Notes: a model not told the origin generated them from the letters alone. A stretch of DNA of 64,000 nt from JAFGXF01 sp963732595 (GCA_963732595.1 CAVSZZ010000001.1:1-64000); one strand, 5' to 3'; counted from the stretch's first letter, positions 17,708 to 28,622 are shown. Program-made: numbers and translations.

Positions 17708-19074
17708 TGGATAACCTGAACGAAATACGTTTCCCGGATGGCTTTATCTGGGGTGCATCGACCTCCGCATACCAGATCGAAGGCGGCTGGAACGAAGACG
17801 GCAAAGGGCGGTCGATCTGGGATACATTTTCTCATGAACCCGGGCGTGTTTATCATAATGAGAATGGGGACATTGCATCCGATCATTATCATCGCTGGCA
17901 TGAGGATGTCGACCTCATGAAAACATTGAACTTGAATGCCTATCGATTCTCGATCTCCTGGACGCGCATCCTACCCGATGGCAGCGGCACGGTCAACCAA
18001 AAGGGTCTTGATTTCTATTCACGCCTGATCGACCGCCTGCTCGAACTTGGCATCCAACCCTTCCCCACCCTGTTCCATTACGACCTGCCGCTCCTCCTTC
18101 AGGAAAAAGGCGGCTGGCCTGAACGGGAAACAGTCCTGCGGTTCGCTGAGTATGCCAGTGTGGTTGGCAAAGCCTATGGCGACCGGGTCCAATACTGGAT
18201 CACACACAATGAACCCTCTGTGACCGCGTTCCTGGGTTACTACCTGGGCATCCATGCTCCCGGAATCCAGGATATGACGGCGTGCCTGAGGAGCATCCAT
18301 TACTTATTGTTATCTCACGGACTGGCGGTCAAAGAACTCAGACGGTTTTCCAAACCGGGAACGCGCATCGGTGCGGCTATCAACCTCTCGCCCATCATGC
18401 CGGCCACCGATTCCGAGCCCGATCACCAGGCAGCAAAACGATATGATGCCTTGCTTAACCGGATCATCCTGGATCCATTGTTTTACGGTCGCTACCCGGC
18501 AGAGATAGCGCCGATGATCCAGGCGAGTGTAAATGCCGATATTGCAGATGACTTAAAGGTCATTGCCGAACCGACGGATTACCTGGGGATTAACTACTAC
18601 AGCCGCGCCGTCGTTCAAAACGACCCATCCATCCCTCTGCTGGAAGCCAGTCAGGTCAATCCAACCGGCAATGAATATTCCATGATGTGGGAGATCTATC
18701 CTGAAGGTCTGTACGACCTGCTGGTCAGGGTACATAACGATTACAAGCCGGCTCACATCCTGGTCACTGAAAATGGCGTGCCCGTTCCGGAGGATATCGA
18801 TTTCGATGGCCGCGATCGTGATGAACGACGCATCCGTTACCTGCAGGATCATCTGATCCAGGTTGAAAGAGCGATGCGTGCCGGGGTTCCGATCGAAGGA
18901 TACTTTGTGTGGTCCCTGCTGGATAATTTTGAATGGGCCTTGGGGTACCGGCAGCGCTTCGGTTTGATCCACGTCGATTTTGAGACCCAAAAAAGGACGA
19001 TCAAGGACAGTGGCACCTGGTTTTCAGAAGTTGCCAGGACCAATCGGCTCGTAAAGGATAAGAACCACTCATGA
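17704..19074 (+). CDS. GH1 beta-glucosidase
   Basis: A 456-residue family 1 glycoside hydrolase with no signal peptide, so cytoplasmic. The acid/base Glu is in ITHNEPSV and the nucleophile Glu in LVTENGVPVP. The N-terminal FIWGASTSAYQIEGGWNEDG and the C-terminal WSLLDNFEWALGY are family hallmarks. It hydrolyses beta-linked disaccharides or aryl glucosides. It overlaps the upstream and downstream HAD genes by 4 bp each (ATGA), a tight three-gene operon for glucoside use. No transporter lies next to it. Confidence 0.93.
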   Translation: MMDNLNEIRFPDGFIWGASTSAYQIEGGWNEDGKGRSIWDTFSHEPGRVYHNENGDIASDHYHRWHEDVDLMKTLNLNAYRFSISWTRILPDGSGTVNQKGLDFYSRLIDRLLELGIQPFPTLFHYDLPLLLQEKGGWPERETVLRFAEYASVVGKAYGDRVQYWITHNEPSVTAFLGYYLGIHAPGIQDMTACLRSIHYLLLSHGLAVKELRRFSKPGTRIGAAINLSPIMPATDSEPDHQAAKRYDALLNRIILDPLFYGRYPAEIAPMIQASVNADIADDLKVIAEPTDYLGINYYSRAVVQNDPSIPLLEASQVNPTGNEYSMMWEIYPEGLYDLLVRVHNDYKPAHILVTENGVPVPEDIDFDGRDRDERRIRYLQDHLIQVERAMRAGVPIEGYFVWSLLDNFEWALGYRQRFGLIHVDFETQKRTIKDSGTWFSEVARTNRLVKDKNHS

Positions 19075-19725
19075 CCATCAAGGGCATCATCTGCGATTTC
19101 GGGGGTGTGTTGGTACTCAACGGACAGCAACCGGCTCATCAGAAATGGATCGATCGCTTGAGTATGGGATACCCTGAGATCATGTCAACCGTATTCGGTT
19201 CCGAAGCAGCCTCTCGGGCATCGATCGGCAAGATCAGTGAGGCTGAGTTCTGGCTGGAGATCAAGGACCTTTTACACTTAAGTGAGCAGGAATCCATCGA
19301 TCTGAGCCAGGATATCTTCGCAGAAGAACGCATCAATGAAGAGCTGATCGCTTTGATCGGGACCCTGCCCCATGATTTCAAGAAAGCCATCCTGAGCAAT
19401 GCCTTTTCAGGAGCGCGCGAGGTATTTACCGATAAATTCCACCTGGATAATGTTTTTGACCTGATGGTCATATCAGCCGAGGAAGGCATTGCCAAACCGG
19501 ATGATGCAATCTACATTCTGACAGCCGAACGCATTGCAGCTGAACCCCTGGGAACTGCTGTTTATCGATGACATGCTGGCGAACGCGCAGGCAGCCGCAA
19601 AAGTCGGCATGGCTGCCATCCACTTTAAGAACGTATCTTCAACCAACCGCGACCTGAAGACTTTGCTTCTTTCCCAGGGTGTGGTATTTTCAGATGTATC
19701 AACCAGGCAGCTCTGTGTAAAATAG
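19071..19725 (+). CDS. HAD-IA hydrolase, one indel
   Basis: Third gene of the glucosidase operon, overlapping its stop. Motif I is CDFGGVLV, motif II ILSNAFSG, and the Lys is in GIAKPDDAIY. After a frame change near 19545 motif IV appears as LFIDDMLANAQAAAKVGM. Reassembled it is about 217 residues, as expected for YihX/epoxide-hydrolase-like HAD phosphatases. Substrate unknown. A single small indel accounts for the break, so I do not call it a pseudogene. Confidence 0.8.
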
Positions 19726-19773
19726 GTTAGATTGGCATAGAATTATACGAGATTGCCTGATTGAATATTTGAA

Positions 19774-22004
19774 ATGAAGATCGAAGAATTGTTAGCCTCC
19801 CTCCCGGATCGTTATGGACCTGTTGAAAAGGAATATATTCAACGGGCCTATAACTACGCGGAAAAAGCGCATGCCGGTCAAAAACGCGCCTCCGGAGAAG
19901 CCTATATCACCCACTGTGTGGCGGTCGCCGCAATACTGGGAGAGATGCGCGTTCCGGCCATCATGATCGCGGCTGCGCTGTTGCACGATACGGTCGAAGA
20001 CACCAGCGTGACATTGGCCGATCTGCGTCGTGATTTCGGTGAAGAAATCGCCAAGCTGGTCGATGGGGTCACGAAGCTGACCAATCTCCCCAATATCTCC
20101 CGTGATGACCAGCATGCTGAAGATCTCAACGGCGATGGAGAAGAAAATCCACAAGCCATCGGATGTTACCTCCCAACCATCTGCGGTCAAGGTCACCAGC
20201 CGCAAGCGAGACATGGCTTCAGAGACGCTTCGCAAGACCTTCCTGGCCATGGGCGAAGACGTCCGGGTGATCCTGATCAAGCTGGCTGATCGCTTGCATA
20301 ACATGCGCACGCTCTTCCATATGCCGGAAGCCAAGCGAGAGCGCATCGCCCAGGAGACCATGGAGATCTTCGCTCCACTTGCCAACCGCCTGGGTATCTG
20401 GCAGCTCAAATGGGAGCTCGAAGATCTGTCCTTTCGGTACATCAACCCGGAACAGTATAAAAACATCGCAGACAAGCTGAATGAGCGCAGGGTCGACCGG
20501 GAAAAACAGATCGACGAGATCATCAGCACATTTGAAATCCCTTTTGAAACAATCCAATATCGATTCCGAGATCTACGGACGTCCCAAACATATCTATTCC
20601 ATTCATAAGAAAATGATCGAAAAAGGTCGCCCGTTCGAGATGGTGCGCGATCTGCGTGCCGTCCGGCTGATCGTGGCGGATATTCCCACCTGTTATGCTG
20701 CCCTGGGGGTGATCCATACCACCTGGCGGCCCATCCCGCATGAGTTCGACGACTATATCGCAGCTCCCAAGGATAATTTCTATCAATCCCTGCATACGGC
20801 CGTCATTTATGACGATGGCAAGCCTCTGGAAGTCCAGATCCGCACCCCTGAAATGCATCAAAGCGCTGAATATGGTATCGCCGCACACTGGCGCTACAAG
20901 GAAGGCTCCAAACCGGATCAGGCTTTCGATCAGCGGGTCAACTGGCTGCGCAGCCTGATGGAATGGCGCCAGGATGTCGATGATGCGCAGGAGTTCGTGG
21001 ATGGCATGAAGACGGATGTCTTCCAGGATCGTGTCTACATATTCACGCCACGGGGCGATATCATCGATCTGCCAGCCGGTGCCACCCCGATCGATTTTGC
21101 ATATCACGTCCATACCGAGATCGGGCACCGCTGCCGGGGTGCCAAGGTGGACGGCAAGCTGGTCACGCTCGATTACACGCTGAAAACCGGCGACCAGGTC
21201 TCCATCCTGACTGCCAAGACAGGCGGTCCGAGTCGTGACTGGCTGAATCCCACCCTGGGTCTGGTGCGGACCCAGCGCGCCAGGTCCAAGATCCGCCAGT
21301 GGTTTAAATGGCAGGACCGTGAACAGAACCTTTCACAGGGTCGCCTGTTATTGGAACGGGAATTCCGTCGTCTTGGGCTGGAGGCTGTCAATGTAGACGA
21401 ACTGGCCAAACAGTTTGACCTGAAGAATGCCGAGGAACTCAGTGTGGCTCTGGGCTGCGGCGACCTGCACATTGGCCGTGTGATCAACAAAATGGCGGAA
21501 ACTGACCGTGAGAAAGTGGACGAATTGCTGGTCGGTAAACCCACCACAGAAACAAGCCCTTCGTCGGATGCCATCACGGTGCTCGGCTTGAAGGGAATTC
21601 TGACCACGATCGCCCGCTGCTGCAATCCCGTACCTGGGGACGACATCATCGGTTATATCACCCGTGGTCGGGGTGCCAGCATCCACCGGCGTGATTGCCC
21701 CAACGTCCTGCGTCGCAAGGATCGCGAGCGGTTGGTAAGGGTTTCATGGGGTGAAGTCCGCCGCACTTACCCCATCCCGGTGGAAGTGAAAGCGTATGAC
21801 CGCCAGGGTTTGATGGGCGACATTTCCAACATCCTGAACGATGAGAGCGTCAATCTGGCGGATATCAATCTAAAATTTAATCAGAATCTGGCCGTGATCA
21901 ACATGATCATCGAGATCACGGATATCACACAGCTCAGCCGTGTCCTGACCAGGGTGGAAAATCTTCCAAATGTTCTCGAAGCTCATCGCTTAAAACCCGG
22001 CTAG
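19774..22004 (+). CDS. relA: Bifunctional (p)ppGpp synthetase/hydrolase (indels)
   Basis: The RelA/SpoT-type stringent response enzyme. The N-terminal HD hydrolase domain shows THCVAVAAILGEMRV and ALLHDTVEDTSV. The synthetase domain shows GRPKHIYSIHKKM and DLRAVRLIV. Next come a TGS domain (RVYIFTPRGDIIDLPAGATP) and a zinc-finger-like stretch (CCNPVPGDDIIGYITRG). The C-terminal ACT domain begins IPVEVKAYDRQGLMGDIS. The frame changes between 20105 and 20200 and again near 20545. Full length would be about 740 residues, normal. The HD motif looks intact, so both making and breaking ppGpp are expected. Confidence 0.92.
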
Positions 22005-22012
22005 TTTCATGC

Positions 22013-22041
22013 TTTACGGTTTCGCATGAGTGGGGTAAAAT
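22013..22041 (+). promoter_or_regulatory. Candidate promoter upstream of the VKOR gene
   Basis: TTTACG (22013-22018) and TAAAAT (22036-22041) with 17-bp spacing. Its position argues for a VKOR start codon at 22065 or 22098 rather than 22026. Confidence 0.4.
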
Positions 22042-22097
22042 CGCTGCCTAATATCAGCCAGAACATGTCCGTACGAGTTAGCAGGGTATTCCATATC

Positions 22098-22538
22098 ATG
22101 AATAAAATCGACTTGACCGTAATAGTCGTAGCAATCATTGGGTTGGCAGTCTCCATCTATCTCTCCGTTGTCAAACTTGCCAATCAGGACGTCTTGTGTT
22201 TTGAAGGCATGGGCGACTGCCAGATCGTCACGAACAGCGCCTACTCGGTGTGGCGTGGCATTCCAATCGCCTATCTTGGTACTGCAGGATATCTATTAAT
22301 TCTCGGATTGCTCATCATTAAGAAGATACAAAAGCACGAATCATCGAGTATAATGCTGGCGCTTTTTGGTATTACAGCTTTCGGAGCACTCTATTCGCTT
22401 TACCTGACCTATGTGGAACTCTTCATCATCCATTCGGTTTGTCCCTGGTGCCTTGCTTCTGCCATCGCGATGCTCCTGCTGTTCATCTATTCAGCGATCA
22501 TGCTGGGCCAATCGAAGTTACTAACCAACATCCATTAG
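22098..22538 (+). CDS. Vitamin K epoxide reductase (VKOR) family membrane protein
   Basis: A four-helix membrane protein that re-oxidises periplasmic or extracellular thiol-disulfide exchange proteins with quinone. The loop Cys pair is in CFEGMGDC and the active-site CxxC in SVCPWCLASA, with hydrophobic helices on each side. Counted from the ATG at 22098 (MNKIDLTVIVV) it has about 146 residues and begins directly in the first membrane helix; starts at 22065 or 22026 are possible. Unlike some bacterial VKORs it has no fused thioredoxin domain. The Cys-rich small gene follows 9 bp later. Confidence 0.85.
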   Translation: MNKIDLTVIVVAIIGLAVSIYLSVVKLANQDVLCFEGMGDCQIVTNSAYSVWRGIPIAYLGTAGYLLILGLLIIKKIQKHESSSIMLALFGITAFGALYSLYLTYVELFIIHSVCPWCLASAIAMLLLFIYSAIMLGQSKLLTNIH

Positions 22539-22547
22539 GAGGAATGC

Positions 22548-22784
22548 ATGCCGCGCATCCGTTGCCACTACGTCGACTGTGTTTTTCTGGATGACAGCTA
22601 CTGCAGTGCAGCTGCAGTTGAGTTGGATCCAGATACCGGATGTATGACATTCTCGCCCGTTTCAGAAACCAGTGATGAAGATAAGTGGGATGAGGACGAC
22701 GAACTGGACGAATGGGAAGAGCTGGAAACTGAAGAAGAGGAAGACGATCTCTGGGCTGAAGGTGAAAATGAAGACGAGCTCTAG
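22548..22784 (+). CDS. Small Cys-rich, acidic-tailed protein (DUF1540-like)
   Basis: 78 residues. The N-terminal half has four or five Cys in a spaced pattern (RCHYVDCVFLDDSYC, then GCMTF) like DUF1540 metal-binding proteins. The second half is almost entirely Asp, Glu and Trp. GGAGG lies upstream of the ATG. Its 3' end overlaps the aldo/keto reductase start by 17 bp, so they are coupled. The role is unknown; a small metal-binding protein is the simplest reading. Confidence 0.6.
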   Translation: MPRIRCHYVDCVFLDDSYCSAAAVELDPDTGCMTFSPVSETSDEDKWDEDDELDEWEELETEEEEDDLWAEGENEDEL

Positions 22785-23723
22785 CAGCTCGAAAACCACA
22801 AAAGTGGTCGATCTTTTCAAACATGAAATGGGGACAGGAACCTGGGCATGGGGTGATCGTTTGTTCTGGGGCTTTGGAAAGGAATACGGGGAGGAAGACG
22901 CCCGCTCGGTGTTTGACGAATCCCTGAGAGCCGGGATCACATTTTTTGATACAGCAGAAGTATACGGCAGCGGCGTATCCGAAAGGTTGCTGGGAAAGTT
23001 CATTCAAACGACCACCGATACGGTGGTCGTGGCATCCAAGTTCATGCCATATCCCTGGCGCTTGAGCCATAACAGTCTCCGCCGTGCATTGATGGGCAGT
23101 CTTAATCGATTGGGACTTGAACGCATTCATCTTTATCAGATCCACTGGCCGATTCCCCTGATTTCTTCCGCCACCTGGTTGGATGATATGGCAGAACTTC
23201 AAAATGAAGGCCTGATCGGTGCCATCGGTGTTTCCAATTTTAATCTTGCCCAGACCGAAGCGGCCATCAATACGCTGGCCAAACATGGCCTGAAGTTGGC
23301 TTCAAATCAAGTCGAGTATCATCTATTGAACCGTTCGATCGAAAAGGATGGACTTTTGTCACTCTGCTTGAAGGAAAACATCCGTCTGATCGCATACAGT
23401 CCACTGGCGCAGGGGTTATTGACCGGCAAGTATTCCTCCGGAAAATCCTCCAGATGGGATTCGCAGGACCCGCCTGCACAGTCAGCTGAATACCATCGGT
23501 CCCTTGATCGCTTTGATGCGCAGGATCGGTGACCAGCATGGCGGAAAAACCCCGGCTGCGGTCGCACTGAATTGGACCATGCTGCAAAGGCACCCTGCCG
23601 ATCCCCGGTGCCAAAACTCTGCTTCAGTTGACCCAAAATGCCGCTGCTCTCGGCTGGAAATTGAAAGCTGATGAAATCTCCCAACTGGATGAAGCCAGTG
23701 AGGCCTGTAATTTTGGTTTATAA
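22768..23723 (+). CDS. Aldo/keto reductase (indels)
   Basis: An NADPH-dependent AKR. The TIM-barrel catalytic Asp and Tyr are in FFDTAEVYGSG, the Lys in VVASKFMP and the His in YQIHWP; GAIGVSNFN is typical. Start is ATG at 22768 with AAGGTG upstream. The frame shifts near 23455 and near 23590, with IPGAKTLLQLTQNAAALG recovered at the end. Total length would be about 318 residues, normal. Its substrate cannot be read from sequence; the coupling with the Cys-rich protein is odd. Confidence 0.82.
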
Positions 23724-23789
23724 TTCTTTTTGAATATCTCCTGTTGCATGCTTAGCCGGTTGTTATCTTTGCGTTCCAATGGAGTAAAA

Positions 23790-24153
23790 ATGACTGAATC
23801 CAGCAACCCAATTGGTAAAACCACCATCGCTCCTGAAGTCCTGCTGAGTATCGCTCGTTTGACCACCTTGAGCACGCCCGGTGTCAGCCGTCTTGGGACC
23901 GCACCCGCAACGAGCAGCACTCGCTTGTGGAAGAAAGATGTCAATCACGGTGTGATCATCGAGGTTGAAAATAATGTTGTTTATGTGGATATCTATGTGG
24001 TTCTTGAACCATGATGTCAATATCCGCGAAGTCTGCCGGGATATCCAAAAACACATCAGCCGGTCGATCTCAGAACTGGTCGGTATGGAAGTCGATCAGA
24101 TCAATGTACACGTTGATGACATCGATTATGGACCCAGACCGGAAATTGTTTAA
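23790..24153 (+). CDS. Asp23/Gls24 family protein (one indel)
   Basis: About 120 residues. IAPEVLLSIARLTTLSTPGVSRL is the family's start, then VVYVDIYVVLEP. After a frame change near 24010 it continues as NIREVCRDIQKHISRSISELVGMEVDQINVHVDDI. GGAG precedes the ATG. In Gram-positive-type bacteria such proteins are membrane- or envelope-associated stress factors, and the order Asp23-nusB is common. nusB follows after 3 bp. Confidence 0.85.
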
Positions 24154-24156
24154 TCC

Positions 24157-24605
24157 ATGAAACCCAGAACAAAGGCGCGCAGCGTCGCGTTGCAGGCCTT
24201 GTTTGAGATCGACATGACCGGTCACCTGCCCGGTACGGTCATGGAGCAACGCCTTCAGGATAATCCCCTCCCTGAAGGCGGACTTTCTGATTTTGCCATC
24301 CAGATCATTCAGGGTGTGATCAAGTATCGCATCGAACCTGGACACCCTGATCGCCCAGATATGCACCGGATTGGCCACTCGACCAGGTTGCATCCATAGA
24401 CCGCAACATCCTTCGAATTGCCCTGTGGGAAATGGCCTTGACAGCGGATACGCCCATCAAGGTCCTTATTAATGAAGCAGTTGAACTTTCCAAGACCTTT
24501 GGTTCGGAAAGCACACCCCGATTTGTGAATGGCGTTTTGGGAAGCCTGGCTGACCAGGTCAATGAGATTCGGCAGGAATTTAATCAACTCATCAAAGACA
24601 CCTAA
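24157..24605 (+). CDS. nusB: Transcription antitermination factor NusB (indels)
   Basis: NusB binds boxA RNA with S10 and prevents premature termination in rRNA operons. The N-terminus KPRTKARSVALQALFEIDMTG and the C-terminal VASIDRNILRIALWEMA plus KVLINEAVELSKTFGSES are characteristic. The middle is broken by two small indels near 24335 and 24365. The reassembled length is about 148 residues. Its stop overlaps the start of the next lipoprotein gene by one base (TAATG). Confidence 0.88.
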
Positions 24606-26998
24606 TGCGCCAACTGAAAACAACCTCCTGCCTTGTCATCCTGCTGACGACTCTACTCTCAGCCTGTGCCGTTAATCCACCCACCTCTCCTGCCACTTCT
24701 TCCTTAGACATCCCGCAAGCGGCCGTGCTGTTCATGGTGGAAGTTCCCTCGGTTGAAAACGCACCCGGATCGGTCATTATCAATATTCTGGATGAAGTGA
24801 CCGGCCTGGGACTAAATCCGACCACCTTCAAAATGGATAAAAGGGATGACTCGCATTTTTCACTTGAGTTGCCCGTAACCCTGGGGACCGTGCTCAAGTA
24901 CCGTTACTCACGCAGCGATGCCGTCCCGATCATGGAAGTGGATTCCTCCGGCCAGGATATTCGTTATCGCATGGCCGTGGTGGATGCACCGCTGACCATT
25001 TACGATACGGTTACCGCCTGGAGCGACCAGCCCTATCAGGCAGGCACGGGGAAGATCGTCGGTTCCGTATTGGATATCACGACCAATACGCCGGTGCCTG
25101 ATATCCTGGTCTGTGCCGGCGGCCGGTCGAGTTTTACGGCTTCTGATGGAAGCTTCATCATTAATGGCTTGCCGGACGGTACACATAACCTGGTGGCTTA
25201 TTCGCTGGACGGAGATTATCTGCCATTCCAGCAGGGAGCGCTGATCAAAACCGGCCTGACAACCCCGGCAAATATCCAGCTCATCCCCGGACAACCGGTG
25301 AATCTGACCTTCCTGCTGCAAGTGCCGGATGAATATAAAAATCTGCCCGTGCGTGTGGCCGGCAGCATCCGCCAGCTTGGAAATACCTTCACGGACCTGG
25401 CAGGTGGTACCAGCGTATCGGCAGCCCGCGTGCCGATCATGGCCGGCCTGGAAGACGGCCGGCAATATCTCACCTTGTCCGTTTCAGCCGGCACCTATAT
25501 TGAATATAAATACACCCTGGGGGATGGCTTCTGGAATTCAGAGTTGGATGAACAGGGCAAATTCAAGTTGCGCGGGCTGGTCGTACCGTCGGTGGATACC
25601 ATTATCCAGGACGAAGTCACAACCTGGCTGGCTGAAGGAACCGAACCCATCCAATTCGATGCAGTCGCGCCCGATAGCACCCCGGCCGATGACCGGGTAT
25701 CGATCCAATTCAATCCGTATGGATGGATGGAACCCATTCCAATGTGGCAGGCGGCCGATCGGCACTGGACCTTCACGGTATACAATCCGATCAACCTTGC
25801 AGGCAATTTCACCTACCGTTATTGTCGCAACGAACAGTGCGGCCTGGCGGATGATATCGCCACCCCGGGCAGTGATCCTGCCGGACGGAGCTTGCCGGCA
25901 GACTCGAAGATCGTCCAGGATATGATCGCCGGCTGGCAATCGCTTGATTTGTCTAAAACCCCGGAACTGATGGATGCCGTCCTCCCTTACGGACCGGACT
26001 ACCTCACCGGGATCGAATTCTCAACCGCTTACGACCCGACCTGGTCTGCCCACATGGTGAATGCGCTTCGGGATGTCCAGGTGACCGGTGCCAATACGAT
26101 CGTTTTGACACCTTCCTGGTCCTGCACCGATTCGGGAAATCCATATTGCGACTTATCCTTGAGCCAGTCGCCCGGCTGGCAGGAAACCTATGAGCTGATC
26201 TGGCAAGCCCAGCAGCTTGGATTGAACGTGGTTGTCTACCCGCAATTGAAATTCGACGATACAGCTGATACGTGGTGGCAGGCATCCACTCATGACGCTG
26301 ACTGGTGGAAACGCTGGTATCTCGGCTATGAGCGTTTCATCATTCATTTCGCGGATCTGGCGGAGCAATCCGGTGTCAGGAATCTGGTGATCGGCGGCGC
26401 CTGGACCCTGCCCTCTCTGCCAGGTGGTACCTACCTGGATGGAAGCCCATCGGATGCACCCGGGGAAAGCATCACCTATTGGATGGATATCCTCACCGCA
26501 GTCCGCTCCCATTACACCGGCCGGCTTATCTGGGCGATGAATTACCCACAAAGCTTCAGTTCCACCCCGGCGTTTCTGGGTTCAATCGATGCCTTTTATA
26601 TCTCCTTTAATGGACCCATCACAACCAACCCAAACCCCGGCTTGATCGAGCTTGAGGATGGTCTTGCCGGCATGATCGATGCCACCGTTTATCCATTGTA
26701 TGAAATCTATGCCAAGCCGATCTATATCGGTATCGATTACCCCTCGGCACAATCCAGCGCCACCGGGTGCCTGGGTTCAAAGGACCTTCCTTGCGGAGCG
26801 ATCGATACGAATATTCAGACTGAGATCTATCGTGCCGCCCTGACGGTCGTGAATTATCGTGACTGGTTGGCGGGCTTCATCAGCCAGGGGTATTTCCCCC
26901 CCACACGGTTGATCGATACATCACCTTCGATCCACGGTAAACCTGCCCAGCAATTGTTGGGTTACTGGTATGCCTATATCAACGGATCATCCCAATAA
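24605..26998 (+). CDS. Large lipoprotein with carbohydrate-binding-like and TIM-barrel-like domains
   Basis: 797 residues, intact. A lipoprotein signal ends LLSAC with the lipidated Cys at residue 21, so it is surface-exposed. Residues about 30-130 and 330-420 look like repeated CBM20/48-type beta domains, with wording such as LKYRYSR and FTYRYCRNEQC. A carboxypeptidase-regulatory-like fold sits at about 150-215 (VGSVLDITTNTPVPDILVC). The last 350 residues resemble a glycoside-hydrolase TIM barrel: WQETYELIWQAQQLGLNVVV, WWKRWYLGYERFI and RLIWAMNYP. I cannot name a GH family. Probably a polysaccharide-binding or -degrading surface protein. Confidence 0.7.
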   Translation: MRQLKTTSCLVILLTTLLSACAVNPPTSPATSSLDIPQAAVLFMVEVPSVENAPGSVIINILDEVTGLGLNPTTFKMDKRDDSHFSLELPVTLGTVLKYRYSRSDAVPIMEVDSSGQDIRYRMAVVDAPLTIYDTVTAWSDQPYQAGTGKIVGSVLDITTNTPVPDILVCAGGRSSFTASDGSFIINGLPDGTHNLVAYSLDGDYLPFQQGALIKTGLTTPANIQLIPGQPVNLTFLLQVPDEYKNLPVRVAGSIRQLGNTFTDLAGGTSVSAARVPIMAGLEDGRQYLTLSVSAGTYIEYKYTLGDGFWNSELDEQGKFKLRGLVVPSVDTIIQDEVTTWLAEGTEPIQFDAVAPDSTPADDRVSIQFNPYGWMEPIPMWQAADRHWTFTVYNPINLAGNFTYRYCRNEQCGLADDIATPGSDPAGRSLPADSKIVQDMIAGWQSLDLSKTPELMDAVLPYGPDYLTGIEFSTAYDPTWSAHMVNALRDVQVTGANTIVLTPSWSCTDSGNPYCDLSLSQSPGWQETYELIWQAQQLGLNVVVYPQLKFDDTADTWWQASTHDADWWKRWYLGYERFIIHFADLAEQSGVRNLVIGGAWTLPSLPGGTYLDGSPSDAPGESITYWMDILTAVRSHYTGRLIWAMNYPQSFSSTPAFLGSIDAFYISFNGPITTNPNPGLIELEDGLAGMIDATVYPLYEIYAKPIYIGIDYPSAQSSATGCLGSKDLPCGAIDTNIQTEIYRAALTVVNYRDWLAGFISQGYFPPTRLIDTSPSIHGKPAQQLLGYWYAYINGSSQ

Positions 26999-27012
26999 AA
27001 CGGAGTCGTGAT

Positions 27013-28622
27013 TTGTCCCAACCCCCTTCACTTGAATCCCACTTAACCGCTTTGGGATTCAAATCCCTTCCCATGGTTCAATATGGATTGACACCCGCCG
27101 GGCATGTCGAGCAGGCCATCCTGAACCACGAGGGTCTGTTATCCAATGATGGCGCCCTGGTTGTCCATACCGGTCATCACACCGGCCGCTCACCGAACGA
27201 TAAATATATCCTCCAGTCAGAGGGTGCTTCGGATATCTGGTGTGGCAAGATCAACCAGCCCTTACCTCCCCAGGCATACCGGTATTTGTATGACAGCATG
27301 CTCGAGCACCTGTGCAGCCATCCGATGTACATCGATGATGTCAGTGTCGGTCAGGATCCCCTTTACCGCATGAGCGTGCGGATGATCAGCTCGCAAGCCT
27401 GGTATGGTCTTTTCTGCCAGGATCTGTTAATGCCAAGCTCACCCGGTATATCCGCTCCCGTCAGCCCGGATGTAACCATCCTGCATGCGCCGGAAATCAT
27501 CATCCAACCCGAAAAAGCCGGCACGAACTCCTCCACGTTCATTGTCTTGAATCTAATTGAACGAGTGATCCTGATCGGCGGGACCGCCTATGCCGGTGAA
27601 GTGAAAAAATCCGTTTTCAGCTTGATGAACTACTTGATGCCGAAACGAAATGTCTTTCCGATGCATTGCTCGGCGAACGTGGGTGACAAAGGCGATGTAG
27701 CCCTGTTCTTCGGACTATCCGGTACCGGTAAAACCACGCTTTCCTCCTCACCCGATCGCCGGTTGATCGGCGATGATGAGCATGGCTGGTCCGAGCAGGG
27801 TATTTTCAATTTTGAAGGGGGCTGTTATGCCAAGACCATCCGGCTCAGCCCGAAATATGAACCCTTGATCTGGCAGGCCATCCATCGTTTTGGTGCCCTG
27901 ATCGAAAATGTGGTGATCGATCCACAGACCCGCGAGATCGACTTCAATTCGGATGAGATCACCGAAAACACCCGGGCGGCTTATCCTTTGCATTTCATTG
28001 AGAACCATTACCAGAAAGAAACTGCGGGGCACCCGACAAATATCTTTTTCCTGACCGCAGATGCCTCTGGCGTCCTGCCACCCATTGCGCGCCTTTCGCC
28101 TGACCAGGCCATGTACTACTTCCTGGCCGGCTACACCTCAAAGCTGGCGGGCACGGAAGTCAACCTCGGTTCACAACCTCAGGCGACATTCTCGACCTGC
28201 TTTGCCGCCCCCTTCCTGCCGCTCCATCCAATGGTCTATGCCGCTATGCTGGGTGAGCGCATCCAGCAAACACCAGACCCATATTTGGCTGGTCAATACC
28301 GGCTGGTCCGGCGGAATGTTTGGAATTGGAAAAAGGATGCACCTCCCTTACACCCGGGCAATGATCAAAGCCGCCCTGGATGGCGATCCTGGACGCTGTC
28401 CCGTTCAGGCGTGAGCCCTTCTTCAATCTTGAGATCCCGGAGCAATGCCCCGGCGTTCCCGAAGAACTGCTGGATCCCCAGGCAACCTGGCAGGATGCGT
28501 CAGCCTATGCAGCACAGGCCAGGTTATTGAGCGAGCAGTTCATGAAAACGATGGAACAATATCGGGATAAGGTCCCGCCTGAAGTGATCAGTTCCGGGCC
28601 AGGAGCAGCAGGATCATCGTAG
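27013..28622 (+). CDS. pckA: ATP-dependent phosphoenolpyruvate carboxykinase (indels near 3' end)
   Basis: Interconverts oxaloacetate and PEP with ATP/ADP. The P-loop is FGLSGTGKTTLSSSP, followed by the metal motif LIGDDEHGW and the substrate region VHTGHHTGRSPNDKYI. The start is TTG at 27013 with CGGAG 8 bases before. The protein changes frame near 28290 (GIGKRMHLPYTRAMIKAAL) and near 28375, ending with PFFNLEIPEQCPGVPEELLDP in a third frame. About 535 residues in all, normal. Its tail overlaps the convergent prepilin peptidase gene by 35 bp. In a fermenter it may run toward oxaloacetate as well as gluconeogenesis. Confidence 0.9.

Noticed and set aside
22498..23286. 262-residue antisense frame over the aldo/keto reductase
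   Set aside because: A shadow frame with no ribosome site or domain; the forward AKR motifs are clear.
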